From Lentzea californiensis (GTDB taxonomy: Bacteria > Actinomycetota > Actinomycetes > Mycobacteriales > Pseudonocardiaceae): 64,000 bases of DNA. The position numbers and the translations under genes were made by a program. The notes under the pieces are model-generated. The model ran no database searches, was not told the DNA's origin, and saw nothing but the letters and a program-made list of their open reading frames with translations. Of this stretch, positions 47,938 through 56,744 are shown piece by piece (the first letter of the stretch is position 1; each line of letters starts with the position of its first letter). Location of the stretch: the NCBI RefSeq assembly GCF_024648825.1, contig NZ_JANBBE010000003.1, forward strand, positions 248,001 through 312,000, given 5' to 3'.

Positions 47938-48678
47938 CTAGAACCACACCATCAGGATCGTGACCGCGATGACCAGGTCGAACACCCCGCAGAACTCCGA
48001 CCACCAGCGCGGCACGACGGCGTTGCGCACGTGGTGCACCAGGTCCCAGACGGCGTGCGCGCCCCATCCCAGCGCGATCAGCAGCACCCCTGCGTGCGGC
48101 GACACGAGGATCACCGCGACGGCCAGTGACGCGTACAGGCTGAACACGGCGAGCTGCGTCCTGGGTGCCCGCCGTCCCCAGAACAGGTAGACCGCCTGGC
48201 AGAGCAGCAGGGTCCACACGGGAGGCACCAGCGGCGCCTGCCAGAAGTCGAAGGTGATCGCCAGTGCGATCGCCGCGGGCCAGCGCTCACCCAGCGCCCG
48301 GACCACCGGGTTGGTGCTGGGGGTGCCGTGCTCGTGGCGGTAGCGGACCAGCACGGCGATCATCGCGGGCAGCATCAGCAGGTGACCGCCCACCTCGACC
48401 GCGTGCCCGCCCAGGACGCCGAACCAGTACGGCACCAGGAGCACGAGGTACGGCACGAACATCGCCGCGCACATCTCGAAGATCCGGCCGTGACCGCGGT
48501 AGCGCATCCACAACACCATGGGCACGGACATCGACGCCGCCATCCAGAGGGCGGCCACCTCGACCGATCCGGGCGTCCACAGGGGCCCGAGCAGCGCCAT
48601 CCCGACGAGCATCGCCACGAGCATCTCTGCCCCGTGGCGCACCAGCGGCCGAACCGCCGGAGAAACCGTTGTAGTCAT
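47938..48678 (-). CDS. Multi-pass membrane protein, first gene of a two-component operon
   Basis: A 246-residue protein with about seven to eight predicted membrane segments and only short loops (for example MSVPMVLWMRYRGHGRIFEM and PHAGVLLIALGWGAHAVWDL). I do not recognise a family. It lies 4 bp before the histidine kinase gene in the same direction and probably helps sense or transduce a membrane signal, or is a target of the system; this is an inference. The ATG at 48678 (MTTTVSPAVR) avoids a 24-residue basic extension. Confidence 0.72.
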   Translation of the reverse strand: MTTTVSPAVRPLVRHGAEMLVAMLVGMALLGPLWTPGSVEVAALWMAASMSVPMVLWMRYRGHGRIFEMCAAMFVPYLVLLVPYWFGVLGGHAVEVGGHLLMLPAMIAVLVRYRHEHGTPSTNPVVRALGERWPAAIALAITFDFWQAPLVPPVWTLLLCQAVYLFWGRRAPRTQLAVFSLYASLAVAVILVSPHAGVLLIALGWGAHAVWDLVHHVRNAVVPRWWSEFCGVFDLVIAVTILMVWF

Positions 48679-48757
48679 GCTTCGAGAATCGAAGAGACTC
48701 GCGGCAGGACCTATCCGTGCACTGTCACGTCTTCTCTGTGCGAAACGCACAGACGAC

Positions 48758-49159
48758 CTATGCGTCCACCTCTGCCCAGATGGTCTTCCCGCCGGTGAAG
48801 TCCTGCGTGCCCCAGCACCGGGATAGCTGGGCGATCAACACCAGCCCGCGGCCCCGCGTGTCGCCCAGACGCGACTGTCCCAGCCGCGGGAGTTCGGCCG
48901 GCGTGTGGTCGTCGACCTCCACCCGGACGAAGTCCGTGTGCCGTTGCACTCGCACCGCCCGCGGTCCTTCGGCGTGCTCATACGCGTTGCTCGCCAGCTC
49001 CGTGCACACGAGGAGGACATCGAGGACGACGTCCTCCGGCAGATCCCTCAGCAGGGTCCCGATCCACGCGCGCATCGCGCCGAGGTCCGGCTCGTCCTCC
49101 GGCAGGGTGTGCAAGGTCCTCGCGGAGGCGCTCAGCACCTCGGGGGTGTCCATATCCAT
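48758..49159 (-). CDS. RsbW-like ATP-binding regulatory protein
   Basis: A 133-residue stand-alone HATPase_c_2 domain of the anti-sigma/serine-kinase type. The N box is VCTELASNAYEHAEG and the glycine loop DTRGRGLVLIAQL; the final strand TGGKTIWAEV is typical. It lacks a histidine kinase dimerisation domain, so it likely phosphorylates an anti-anti-sigma factor or binds a sigma factor, but no cognate STAS protein lies next to it. It is divergent from the CNNM gene at 49243. Such singletons are numerous in actinobacteria. Confidence 0.88.
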   Translation of the reverse strand: MDMDTPEVLSASARTLHTLPEDEPDLGAMRAWIGTLLRDLPEDVVLDVLLVCTELASNAYEHAEGPRAVRVQRHTDFVRVEVDDHTPAELPRLGQSRLGDTRGRGLVLIAQLSRCWGTQDFTGGKTIWAEVDA

Positions 49160-49242
49160 CCCACCTCGTTCCTCGGGCCCTCCTGGTTGCTCAAGACGGC
49201 CGTCAGGGTGCGAAATACCACCGTGCGTGCTACCCCAAACGT

Positions 49243-50526
49243 GTGGACGGCTATGGCTTCAACCTCGCGCTGGTCGCGGTTCTGGTGTTGCTCAACGCGG
49301 CTTTCGCGGGCAGCGAAATGGCGTTCGTGTCGCTGCGCGAAGGTCAACTGCGTTCGTTGGAACGCGAAGGGCACCGCAGGCTCGTGCGGCTCGCACGCGA
49401 TCCGAACAGGTATTTCGCGACGGTCCAGATCGGCATCACGCTGTCCGGGTTCCTCGCCTCGGCGACCGCCGCGGTCTCGCTGGCGGCCCCGGTCGTGCCG
49501 CTGCTGAGCTTCCTCGGAAGTGCCGCGAACGGGGTCGCCATCGCGCTCGTGACCGTGGTCCTGACGTTCGTCACACTGGTCTTCGGGGAACTGGCGCCCA
49601 AGCGCCTCGCGATGCAGTACGCCGTGCGCTGGTCGAAGATCGTCGCCAGCGCGCTGGACCTGCTGTCGACGATCTCGCGGCCCGCGGTGTGGCTGCTCAG
49701 CAAGTCGACCGACCTCGTGGTGCGCGTGTTCGGCGGCGACCCGAACGCGGACGAGGAACAGATGTCGGCGGAGGAGCTGCGGGATCTCGTTGAGGTGCAA
49801 CAGCATCTGAACCAGGAACAACGCACGATCATGACGGGCGCCCTGGAGATCCATGAACGGAAGCTGCGCGAGGTCCTCGTACCGCGACGGCAGGTGACGA
49901 TCGTCGAATCAGGTTTGGACACCCCCGCCGCAAGGGAAATCCTCGCGAAGTCCGGACATTCACGGGCTCCGGTGACCAAGAACGGGCACCTGGACGACGT
50001 GGTCGGCGTCGTGCACCTGCGAGACCTGCTCGACGACACCGTGGCCCTCACGGACGTGGCACGGACGCCGATGGTGCTGCCGGACTCGCTGCGCGTCACG
50101 CACGCGCTGCGACGGATGAAGGCCGAGCACGAGCAGCTGGCACTGGTCGTGGACGAGCACGGCGCGGTGGACGGCATCGTGACCCTGGAAGACCTGCTGG
50201 AGGAGATCGTCGGTGAGATCTACGACGAGACCGACTCCGACGTCGTAGCGGTGAAGGCGGGACCCGACGGCTCGCTCGAGCTGCCCGGCACGTTCCCGAT
50301 CCACGACCTGGTGGACGTCGGTGTCGAACTGCGCGACGCGCCGGCCGGGCCGTACTCGACGATCGCCGGGCTGGTGCTCCTGCTCCTCGGCCGCATCCCG
50401 GAGGAGCCGGGTGACGTGGTGGAGGTCTCCGGCTGGAAGATCGAGGTCCGGAGGGTGGAACACCACGCGGTCACCCTGGTGAGGCTGAGGTCACAGGCGA
50501 AACCGCGGAATGAAGCAGACGTCTGA
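49243..50526 (+). CDS. CNNM/hemolysin-C-type membrane protein with CBS pair
   Basis: A 427-residue integral membrane protein: a DUF21 domain with four membrane segments (about 1-195, beginning NLALVAVLVLLNAAFAGSEM), a tandem CBS pair (about 205-325) that binds nucleotide, and a C-terminal CorC/HlyC transporter-associated domain (about 335-420). Relatives act in magnesium/cobalt transport. The GTG start has no clear ribosome binding site. It ends just upstream of the sigma factor gene, and a hairpin lies in the 64-bp gap between its stop and the preferred sigma start. Confidence 0.92.
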   Translation: MDGYGFNLALVAVLVLLNAAFAGSEMAFVSLREGQLRSLEREGHRRLVRLARDPNRYFATVQIGITLSGFLASATAAVSLAAPVVPLLSFLGSAANGVAIALVTVVLTFVTLVFGELAPKRLAMQYAVRWSKIVASALDLLSTISRPAVWLLSKSTDLVVRVFGGDPNADEEQMSAEELRDLVEVQQHLNQEQRTIMTGALEIHERKLREVLVPRRQVTIVESGLDTPAAREILAKSGHSRAPVTKNGHLDDVVGVVHLRDLLDDTVALTDVARTPMVLPDSLRVTHALRRMKAEHEQLALVVDEHGAVDGIVTLEDLLEEIVGEIYDETDSDVVAVKAGPDGSLELPGTFPIHDLVDVGVELRDAPAGPYSTIAGLVLLLLGRIPEEPGDVVEVSGWKIEVRRVEHHAVTLVRLRSQAKPRNEADV

Positions 50527-50541
50527 ACCGTTACACACGAG

Positions 50542-50563
50542 TGCAGCCGCTTCGGCTGCCACA
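50542..50563 (+). terminator. Hairpin between CNNM gene and sigma factor
   Basis: Arms GCAGCCG and CGGCTGC pair around CTT and extend by three pairs beyond one bulged base. It begins 16 bp after the CNNM stop and may terminate that gene or act in the sigma factor leader. Confidence 0.45.
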
Positions 50564-50590
50564 CCTGCCAACGGATACGGGGGATTTGGC

Positions 50591-51529
50591 ATGCCCGCAG
50601 ATCTGAAGAACCGCGCGTCCGGGCAGCAGGACGCGGACCTGGTCGGCCAGTACCTACGCGAGGTCGGCCGCACACCGCTGCTCACCGCGTCCGAAGAGGT
50701 CGACCTGTCCCGGCGCATCGAGGCCGGCGTGTACGCGGCCCACCTGCTCCAGAGCGGTGACGCGAAGCACGAGCCGCGGCTGCTGCGCCGCGTCGTCGCC
50801 GAGGGTGAGCGCGCCAAGGACCACATGATCCGCGCGAACCTGCGCCTGGTCGTGTCGGTCGCGAAGAAGCACTCGTTCCGCGGACTGCCGTTCGGGGACG
50901 TGATCCAGGAGGGGAACCTCGGCCTGATCCGCGCGGTCGAGAAGTTCGACTACGCCAAGGGCTACAAGTTCTCGACCTACGCCATGTGGTGGATCCGCCA
51001 GGCGATCGAACGCGGCCTGGCCGAGCAGACCCGCACCGTGCGCCTGCCGGTGCACGTGGTCGAAGAGGTCAACAAGCTCAAGAAGATCGGGCAGAAGCTG
51101 TCCGCGTCGTTCGGTCGCGAAGCGACGGTCGAGGAGATCGCCGCCGAGGCCAAGTGCTCGCCGACGCGCGTGCAGGACCTGCGCGACGCGGCACGCACCT
51201 GCGTGTCGCTGGAGACGCCGGTCGGCGACGAGGGCGACTCGGTGCTGGGCGACCTGATCCAGGACACCGACGGCGTGTCCGCGCCGGACCTGCTGGAGCA
51301 GCAGGAGTTCACCGAGGGCGTTCGCTCCCTCCTGGACGTCCTGCCCGCACGGCAGGGCCGGATCATGCGCCTGCGCTACGGCCTGGAGGACGGGCGCGCC
51401 CGCACCCTGCAGGAGGTGGCGGAGGAGCTCGGCCTGACCCGTGAGCGCATCCGTCAGCTGGAGAAGCAGTCGCTCGCCCAGCTCAAGCAGTCGGGCGACC
51501 GGGACGATCTCTTCGCCCTCGCCGGCTGA
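50591..51529 (+). CDS. RNA polymerase sigma factor, sigma-70 group 2 (Hrd-like)
   Basis: A 312-residue sigma-70 factor with region 1.2 (DADLVGQYLREVGRTPLLTA), regions 2.1-2.4 (IRANLRLVVSVAKKHSFRGL, GNLGLIRAVEKFDYAKGYKF, STYAMWWIRQAIERGL), region 3 and region 4.2 (LTRERIRQLEKQSLAQLKQS). It lacks the long N-terminal region of the principal sigma, so it is a HrdA/C/D-type alternative factor for stress or development. The ATG at 50591 has GGGGGA 6 nt upstream and lies after a hairpin; an ATG at 50510, inside the previous gene, would add 27 residues. Confidence 0.92.
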   Translation: MPADLKNRASGQQDADLVGQYLREVGRTPLLTASEEVDLSRRIEAGVYAAHLLQSGDAKHEPRLLRRVVAEGERAKDHMIRANLRLVVSVAKKHSFRGLPFGDVIQEGNLGLIRAVEKFDYAKGYKFSTYAMWWIRQAIERGLAEQTRTVRLPVHVVEEVNKLKKIGQKLSASFGREATVEEIAAEAKCSPTRVQDLRDAARTCVSLETPVGDEGDSVLGDLIQDTDGVSAPDLLEQQEFTEGVRSLLDVLPARQGRIMRLRYGLEDGRARTLQEVAEELGLTRERIRQLEKQSLAQLKQSGDRDDLFALAG

Positions 51530-51536
51530 CGACCGT

Positions 51537-52370
51537 CTAGAGGCTCTTCAGCGTTTCGGTGAAGTAGTGCAACGTGAGCTCCGCGTCCCGCGACTGTTCG
51601 TGCGGGGCGCGGAGCTTTCGCGTGAAGTCCGCGATGTCGCCGACGGCCCACCGCAGCGAGTAGAAGGCGCTGTAACCGCCGGCCAGCCAGTGGTCGCGTT
51701 CCGGCGGGGCCAGCCCGACCGTGTCCCAGTCGATCAGGCACAGACCCTGCGGACTGCGGATCACGTTGCCCGCGTGGGGTTCGCCGTGGGTGACGACCCG
51801 CTCGTCCGGGAGCTGCCCGGCGAGCAGGTCCAGTTCGGTCAGTGCGGCGTGGACGATCTCGGTGTGGGCCACGAAGACCTCGCGGGCTTCGGCCGAGAAC
51901 CACTCACCCGGCTCGTCGAGCAATGCCGTCAGCGCGGCCCTGCCAGGGATGTCCATCGGCGCGACCGGGGTGCCCGCCGGTGGTTCACAGCGGTGCAGCG
52001 CGGTCAGCAGCTCGGTCACGCCGGGGTGGACCGGATCGCCGAAGGTTCCGGCTTTGCCCATGACGTACGGGAAGACGCTCAGCGCGTAGCGGTCGTTGAG
52101 CACCACCACGGTCTCGCCGTCGTCCGATCGCACGGGTGCCACGACGAACGGCAGTTGTTCAGCCAGGCTCGCCGCGGTCTCCATCGCCTGCCGCAGACCG
52201 GCCAGCGGCTTGGTCGTCAGGTCCGACACCGAGGTGAACCACCGGTCGTAGACCGTCCAGTGGTAGTCGCCGAAGCCGACGGGGGCGTAGACCGGTGGCC
52301 CGGTGATGCCGAACTGGGCGAGCCCCGCCCGCAGGTCGCGATCGGGCAGTTCCGCCGGAAGATCCTCCAC
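51537..52370 (-). CDS. Aminoglycoside phosphotransferase-fold protein
   Basis: A protein of about 277 residues of the APH/choline kinase-like superfamily. The catalytic loop is seen as VVTHGEPHAGNVIR (Brenner-type HGExHxGN) and the metal-binding aspartate in LIDWDTVGLAPPERDHW. Most relatives phosphorylate small molecules; only some give antibiotic resistance, and nothing here shows which. The GTG at 52370 is tentative, because no ribosome binding site is seen and an upstream frame continues into the divergent helicase promoter. It is convergent with the sigma factor gene. Confidence 0.82.
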   Translation of the reverse strand: MEDLPAELPDRDLRAGLAQFGITGPPVYAPVGFGDYHWTVYDRWFTSVSDLTTKPLAGLRQAMETAASLAEQLPFVVAPVRSDDGETVVVLNDRYALSVFPYVMGKAGTFGDPVHPGVTELLTALHRCEPPAGTPVAPMDIPGRAALTALLDEPGEWFSAEAREVFVAHTEIVHAALTELDLLAGQLPDERVVTHGEPHAGNVIRSPQGLCLIDWDTVGLAPPERDHWLAGGYSAFYSLRWAVGDIADFTRKLRAPHEQSRDAELTLHYFTETLKSL

Positions 52371-52410
52371 GGTCCACGAAGCTACCGGGCCTGATGCGAG
52401 GATGTCTTGC

Positions 52411-55194
52411 GTGAACGTTCCGGCTGTGTTGCGCACCCTGGCGCGGTTGAGCGCCGCCGAGCAGCCGCAGAAGCTCGTGCTCGACCTCACCAAGGCCGCC
52501 GGGCTGCTCTGGCTCGGCGACCACGAGCCGTCGTGGCGGGCGATCACGCTGGTGCAGGAGGGTCCGCACTGGACGCCGGTCTCGTGGACGGCGCCGAAGC
52601 AGGCCCGCGACGAGGTCGCGCACCTGGCCGCGTACGACGCGCTGCACCAGGAGGACCGGTTGCTGCGGCTGGGCTGGGCGTTCCTCGCCGGGCCCGCGCA
52701 GATCGGCGGGCAACGGCGCCGGGTGTGCCTGCCGCTGGTGTCGCGGCCGGTGCGGCTGCACCACGGGCTCGGCCTCGGCTACGCCTACCACGTCGCCGGT
52801 GACGCCGGGGTGTTCCCGCTGATCGACGACTGGGCCAAGACGGCCGAGCGGGAGGCCGCGCTCGCGCCGACCGAGGCCTGGATCACCCAGACGCTGCGGC
52901 TCGCCGGGTTCGAGGACGTGCCGATCGTGCACGACGCCCCCAAGAAGCTCATCTCCGGCAGCGAGCTCGTCGTCGCGATGGGAGCCGGGCTGCACGCGGG
53001 TGAGCCCGTCGTGAACACCGAGCACGGCACGGCGCTGTACGACTGGTCGGGCAAGAAGGGCATCGACGGCACGGCGTTCGCGGCCCTGTACGGCGCCGCC
53101 GCCGAGCCCGACCACCACGAGGAGCCGATCAGTTCGGCGTTGCCGCTCAGCCACAGCCAGATGCGCGCGGTCGAGCACGCTCGCCGTGCGCGGATCACGG
53201 TCGTGGGCGGGCCTCCTGGTGCGGGCAAGACGCACACTCTCGCGGCGTTGGCGCTCGATGCGGTGGCGGCGGGCAAGTCCGTGCTCCTCGCCAGCCGCAC
53301 GCGCAACGCCGCCGACGTGCTCGGTGGCGCGCTGCGGAAAGCGGGCGGGCCGGTGCCGGTGCTGTTCGGCGACTCCGAGCTGCGGCAGGAGATGGCGCGC
53401 GAACTGAGCGACGGGCTGACCGCCACGAGCGATCCCGAACGCCTGAACGAACTCGATCGCGTTCGGCGTGCGGCCGCCGCCGCTGTGGCCCGTGTCGAAC
53501 GCACGACCGGTGGCTCGCTTACCGACGAGCAGCTGGCCGCTGAAGCCAAGAAGCACCAGGCGTTGATGCCGGCACATCGTGCCGTGGCACCGAAGGTGTT
53601 CGACGCGGGTGCGGACTTCGCCGCACTGCACGCACTCCTCCAGCCGCGCACCGGGTTCCTCGGTGGACTGCGGACCGGGTGGGCGGTGCGGAAGGCACGC
53701 GGACTCGCCGGTGCGGGCGAAGCGCCGGTCGAGGACCTCCGCGCCGCGGTCGAGGCGGCCGAGCAGACCGCGGCGTCCGTCCGGATCGGGGTGAACGGCG
53801 GCACGGCTTTCGGTGAGCTGCGGCCGTTGCTGGCCGAGCAGGACGTCGCGAGCCGCACGGCTACCGCCGCGTGGCTCAAGGAGTACTCGGTGAGCCGCCG
53901 GGGTGCCGGCGCGCGCCGGGCGGTGGCGGCGCTGGCGAAGGCGTTGCGGTCCGGGCGGGCGGCCCGGCGGCGCGGACTCGCCGAGATCGACAGCGCGGAC
54001 CTGGTGGCGGCACTGCCGTTGTGGGTCGGCACGCTGTCCGATGTGGAGGACATCCTGCCGCCCGTGCCCGGCATGTTCGACCTGGTGATCATCGACGAGG
54101 CCAGCCACGTCGACCAGCCGCTGGCCGCACCCGCGCTGCTGCGCGGCCGCACCGCGGTGATCGGCGGTGACCCCCGGCAGCTGCGGCACGTGTCGTTCGT
54201 CAGCGACCAGGCGGTGCAGGCGGCGGTCGACGCGGAGGGCACCCAGGACCTGCGCGACCGGCTGGACGTGCCGAAGGTGAGCCTGTTCGACGCGGGCGCG
54301 GCGACGGCGGGCGTGCACTGGCTCGACGAGCACCACCGCTGCGCACCGCACCTCATCGGGTTCGCGGCGGCCAAGTTCTACGACGGCAAGATCGCGCTGC
54401 TCACCACGCACCCGTCGATCGCGGACGTCGACTGCATCGACACCGAACGCGTCGACGGCGACCGCACCGCGAAGGGCGTCAACCAGACCGAGGTCGGCGC
54501 CGTGCTCGCCCACGTCCGCAAGCGGGTGGCCGCGGGCGTGCGGTCGATCGGCGTCGTGACGCCGTTCCGCGCACAGGCCGACGCGCTGGAGGAAGCGCTG
54601 CTCAGCGAGCTCACGCTGGACGAGATCACCACCGGTGGCGTGCGCGTCGGCACGGTGCACGGCGTGCAGGGCAGCGAGTTCGACGAGGTGGTGGTCAGCC
54701 TGGCCGCGGACGCCAAGCCGGGCGCGTGGCGGTTCGTCAACGACCCCAGCCTGCTCGCGGTGCTGACCACCCGTGCGCGCCGCAAGGTGCACGTCATCAC
54801 GTCCGCGCCCGAACCGCCGGGCCTGATCGGCGAGTACCTGCGGCACGCCGACGTCGCGCCGACCGAGACCGCCGGCACCGAACCCGAGGACGAGTGGACC
54901 GCGCGCCTCGCGCACGAACTGCGGGCCGCGGGCCTGACCGTGCGCACCGGCTACCCGGTCGGGAAGTGGCGGGTGGACCTGGTGGTGGGGGAGAAGGACG
55001 GCGCCGTCGCGGTGGAGACGCGCCCGCACCCTTCCGGAGTGCGGGCGCATCTAGCTCGCTGGCGTGCGCTCACCCACGCGGGGTGGCGCGTGCACGACGC
55101 GTTCGGCAGCCGGTTCGGCGACGACCCGGCGCGGGCCGCCGTCGAACTGACCCAGGAGCTGGCGAGACGAGACGTCTCGTCTCGCCAGCTCTGA
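52411..55194 (+). CDS. SF1 (AAA_11/12) helicase with C-terminal PD-(D/E)XK-like domain
   Basis: A 927-residue protein. After about 260 residues of unknown domain comes a superfamily 1 helicase core: Walker A GGPPGAGKT (266-274), Walker B VIIDEAS with Asp562-Glu563, motif III GGDPRQLRHVSF, and the Upf1/DNA2-style GTVHGVQGSEFDEVVVSLA and LLAVLTTRARRKVHVI. The last 110 residues look like a restriction-endonuclease fold: Asp856 in WRVDLVV and Glu869 with Arg871 in AVETR suit a D-x(n)-ExR site. The GTG start has GAGGA 8 nt upstream. The last twelve codons form a perfect palindrome. No partner genes are seen. Roles could be DNA repair or defence; this is an inference. Confidence 0.85.
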   Translation: MNVPAVLRTLARLSAAEQPQKLVLDLTKAAGLLWLGDHEPSWRAITLVQEGPHWTPVSWTAPKQARDEVAHLAAYDALHQEDRLLRLGWAFLAGPAQIGGQRRRVCLPLVSRPVRLHHGLGLGYAYHVAGDAGVFPLIDDWAKTAEREAALAPTEAWITQTLRLAGFEDVPIVHDAPKKLISGSELVVAMGAGLHAGEPVVNTEHGTALYDWSGKKGIDGTAFAALYGAAAEPDHHEEPISSALPLSHSQMRAVEHARRARITVVGGPPGAGKTHTLAALALDAVAAGKSVLLASRTRNAADVLGGALRKAGGPVPVLFGDSELRQEMARELSDGLTATSDPERLNELDRVRRAAAAAVARVERTTGGSLTDEQLAAEAKKHQALMPAHRAVAPKVFDAGADFAALHALLQPRTGFLGGLRTGWAVRKARGLAGAGEAPVEDLRAAVEAAEQTAASVRIGVNGGTAFGELRPLLAEQDVASRTATAAWLKEYSVSRRGAGARRAVAALAKALRSGRAARRRGLAEIDSADLVAALPLWVGTLSDVEDILPPVPGMFDLVIIDEASHVDQPLAAPALLRGRTAVIGGDPRQLRHVSFVSDQAVQAAVDAEGTQDLRDRLDVPKVSLFDAGAATAGVHWLDEHHRCAPHLIGFAAAKFYDGKIALLTTHPSIADVDCIDTERVDGDRTAKGVNQTEVGAVLAHVRKRVAAGVRSIGVVTPFRAQADALEEALLSELTLDEITTGGVRVGTVHGVQGSEFDEVVVSLAADAKPGAWRFVNDPSLLAVLTTRARRKVHVITSAPEPPGLIGEYLRHADVAPTETAGTEPEDEWTARLAHELRAAGLTVRTGYPVGKWRVDLVVGEKDGAVAVETRPHPSGVRAHLARWRALTHAGWRVHDAFGSRFGDDPARAAVELTQELARRDVSSRQL
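55156..55191. terminator. 36-bp perfect palindrome forming the 3' end of the helicase gene
   Basis: The palindrome spans the last twelve sense codons (ELARRDVSSRQL) and stops at the base before TGA. It can fold into a hairpin with arms of up to 16 bp around a GACGTC-type centre and sits 24 bp from the convergent peptidase stop, so it may be a shared terminator. Its core resembles the palindrome at 37374-37404. Confidence 0.7.
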
Positions 55195-55214
55195 CTCCGG
55201 ATCAGGCCTGGGAC

Positions 55215-56708
55215 CTACCTGCGGCTGGGCTTGAACAGCGGCTCGGCTGAGGCGGCCGACGGCAGGAACGGGTTCGGGTTCGCCGGGCACACCGTGCCGA
55301 CGGGCGGCAGCGTGCCGTTGAGCAGGTACGCGTTCGTGTGGTCGGTCGCGCACTTGCTCACCCCGTACGCCGTGTGGCCCCAACCCGCGTAAGCGAGCAA
55401 ACGGCTGCCCGCGAGCTGACGGTTGGCGGCCTGGGCGCCCCGGAAGTCCGTCACGCCGTCGAAGTAGTTGCCCACCACGAGAACCGGCGCGTTGGTGCGG
55501 GTGCGCCACGGCCCGGTGAAGCGGTCGGGGTTCACCGGCCAGTTCGCGCACGCCGCGTTGCCCCACCACCACGCCGGCCCGAACTCCGAACCCGCTGCGG
55601 CGTAACGGGAGATCGCCGTGTAGGAGTTGAAGTCGCGCGGGTACTCGATGTCCGCGCACACGTTGCCGTTGTAGGAGTCGAACCCGTTGGCGTAGTCCGG
55701 CTCCGCCGCAACCGAAAGCGACCCGGCGGCGGCGTCGGACAGCTGGTCAAAGAGCGCCGCGGCGTCCGGCCAGTCGCTCGGCGAGTACATGGCGCCGATC
55801 GCGGAGTTGATCACGGCGTCGTAGGTGAAGACCTGGTCGCCGAGCTCGATCGGCTTGGCGCGCACCGACTTCAGCAACGCGTCCCAGCGCTTCTCCGACT
55901 GCGGGCCGAAGACGCACGCGGCCTCGTCGCAGGTGCGCAGGAACTCGCGGAACTCCTCCTTCGTCGCGATCCGGTCCGACTCGATCTGCCGGCCGCTCGA
56001 CCACAGTTCGGGGTCGAGCACGCCGTCGATCACGAGCGCGCGGATGTTGCCGGGGAACAGGTTCGCGTAGGTCGCGCCCAGGAACGAGCCGTACGAGAAG
56101 CCGAGGTAGCTGAGCTTGCGGTCACCGACGGCGCGGCGCAGCAGGTCCATGTCCCGTGCGACGTCGGCGGTGCTCATGTGCCGGGCGATCCGCTGGTCGT
56201 CGCGGCACTCGGGGCCGAGCGAGCGGTAGCGGTCGAAGAACGGCCGCTCCTGCGCCGCCTGGTACGGGAAGCCGGGAACCCCTTCGAAGAACTCGCCGAG
56301 GTCCGCCTCGCTCTTGAAGCAGTGCAACGGATCGGACTTGCCGATGCCGCGCGGGTCGAACCCGACGATGTCGAACCGGCCCTGGAGGTTCGCCGACAGG
56401 GCGTTGCCGGCGCCGAGCGCGAAGTCCACGCCCGAGCCGCCGGGCCCGCCGGGGTTGAGGAACAGCGACCCGATCCGGCGCGCGGTGTCCGTCGCGGGCT
56501 TGCGCGCCAGCGCGACGGTGGTCGTGGCGCCGCGCGGGTCGTCGTAGTCGAGCGGCACCTCGACGGAGGCGCACTCGAAGCCGGGGTGCTCGGGTCCGCA
56601 GGCCGCCCAGTCGATCCTCGGGACCTGCGCGCCACCTCCCGAGGCCTGCACGGCGGGTGTGCCGGTGATCATGAGCGCGGCCGCGGCGGCCAGCACGGTG
56701 AATCGCAT
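55215..56708 (-). CDS. Secreted S33 alpha/beta hydrolase (tripeptidyl aminopeptidase-like)
   Basis: A 497-residue secreted alpha/beta hydrolase of the SlpD/tripeptidyl aminopeptidase type. A signal peptide (about 1-24, ending VQA) is present. The oxyanion segment is NPGGPGGSG, the nucleophile is in LGFSYGSFLGATYA, and the C-terminal TAP domain carries the acid (GNYFDGVTDF) and base (GWGHTAYG), with several cysteines for disulfides. It would release tripeptides from the N-terminus of exported substrates. GGGGAG 7 nt upstream supports ATG 56708 over a TTG two codons earlier. A close paralogue lies 36 bp upstream in the same direction. Confidence 0.92.
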   Translation of the reverse strand: MRFTVLAAAAALMITGTPAVQASGGGAQVPRIDWAACGPEHPGFECASVEVPLDYDDPRGATTTVALARKPATDTARRIGSLFLNPGGPGGSGVDFALGAGNALSANLQGRFDIVGFDPRGIGKSDPLHCFKSEADLGEFFEGVPGFPYQAAQERPFFDRYRSLGPECRDDQRIARHMSTADVARDMDLLRRAVGDRKLSYLGFSYGSFLGATYANLFPGNIRALVIDGVLDPELWSSGRQIESDRIATKEEFREFLRTCDEAACVFGPQSEKRWDALLKSVRAKPIELGDQVFTYDAVINSAIGAMYSPSDWPDAAALFDQLSDAAAGSLSVAAEPDYANGFDSYNGNVCADIEYPRDFNSYTAISRYAAAGSEFGPAWWWGNAACANWPVNPDRFTGPWRTRTNAPVLVVGNYFDGVTDFRGAQAANRQLAGSRLLAYAGWGHTAYGVSKCATDHTNAYLLNGTLPPVGTVCPANPNPFLPSAASAEPLFKPSRR

Positions 56709-56744
56709 CGACAAGCTCCCCTCTCGTCCGCAGAAGCGCTCTTC

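Noticed and set aside
52159..55050. A 963-codon minus-strand frame opposite the helicase gene
   Set aside because: No domains are seen, and the plus strand carries complete helicase motifs.
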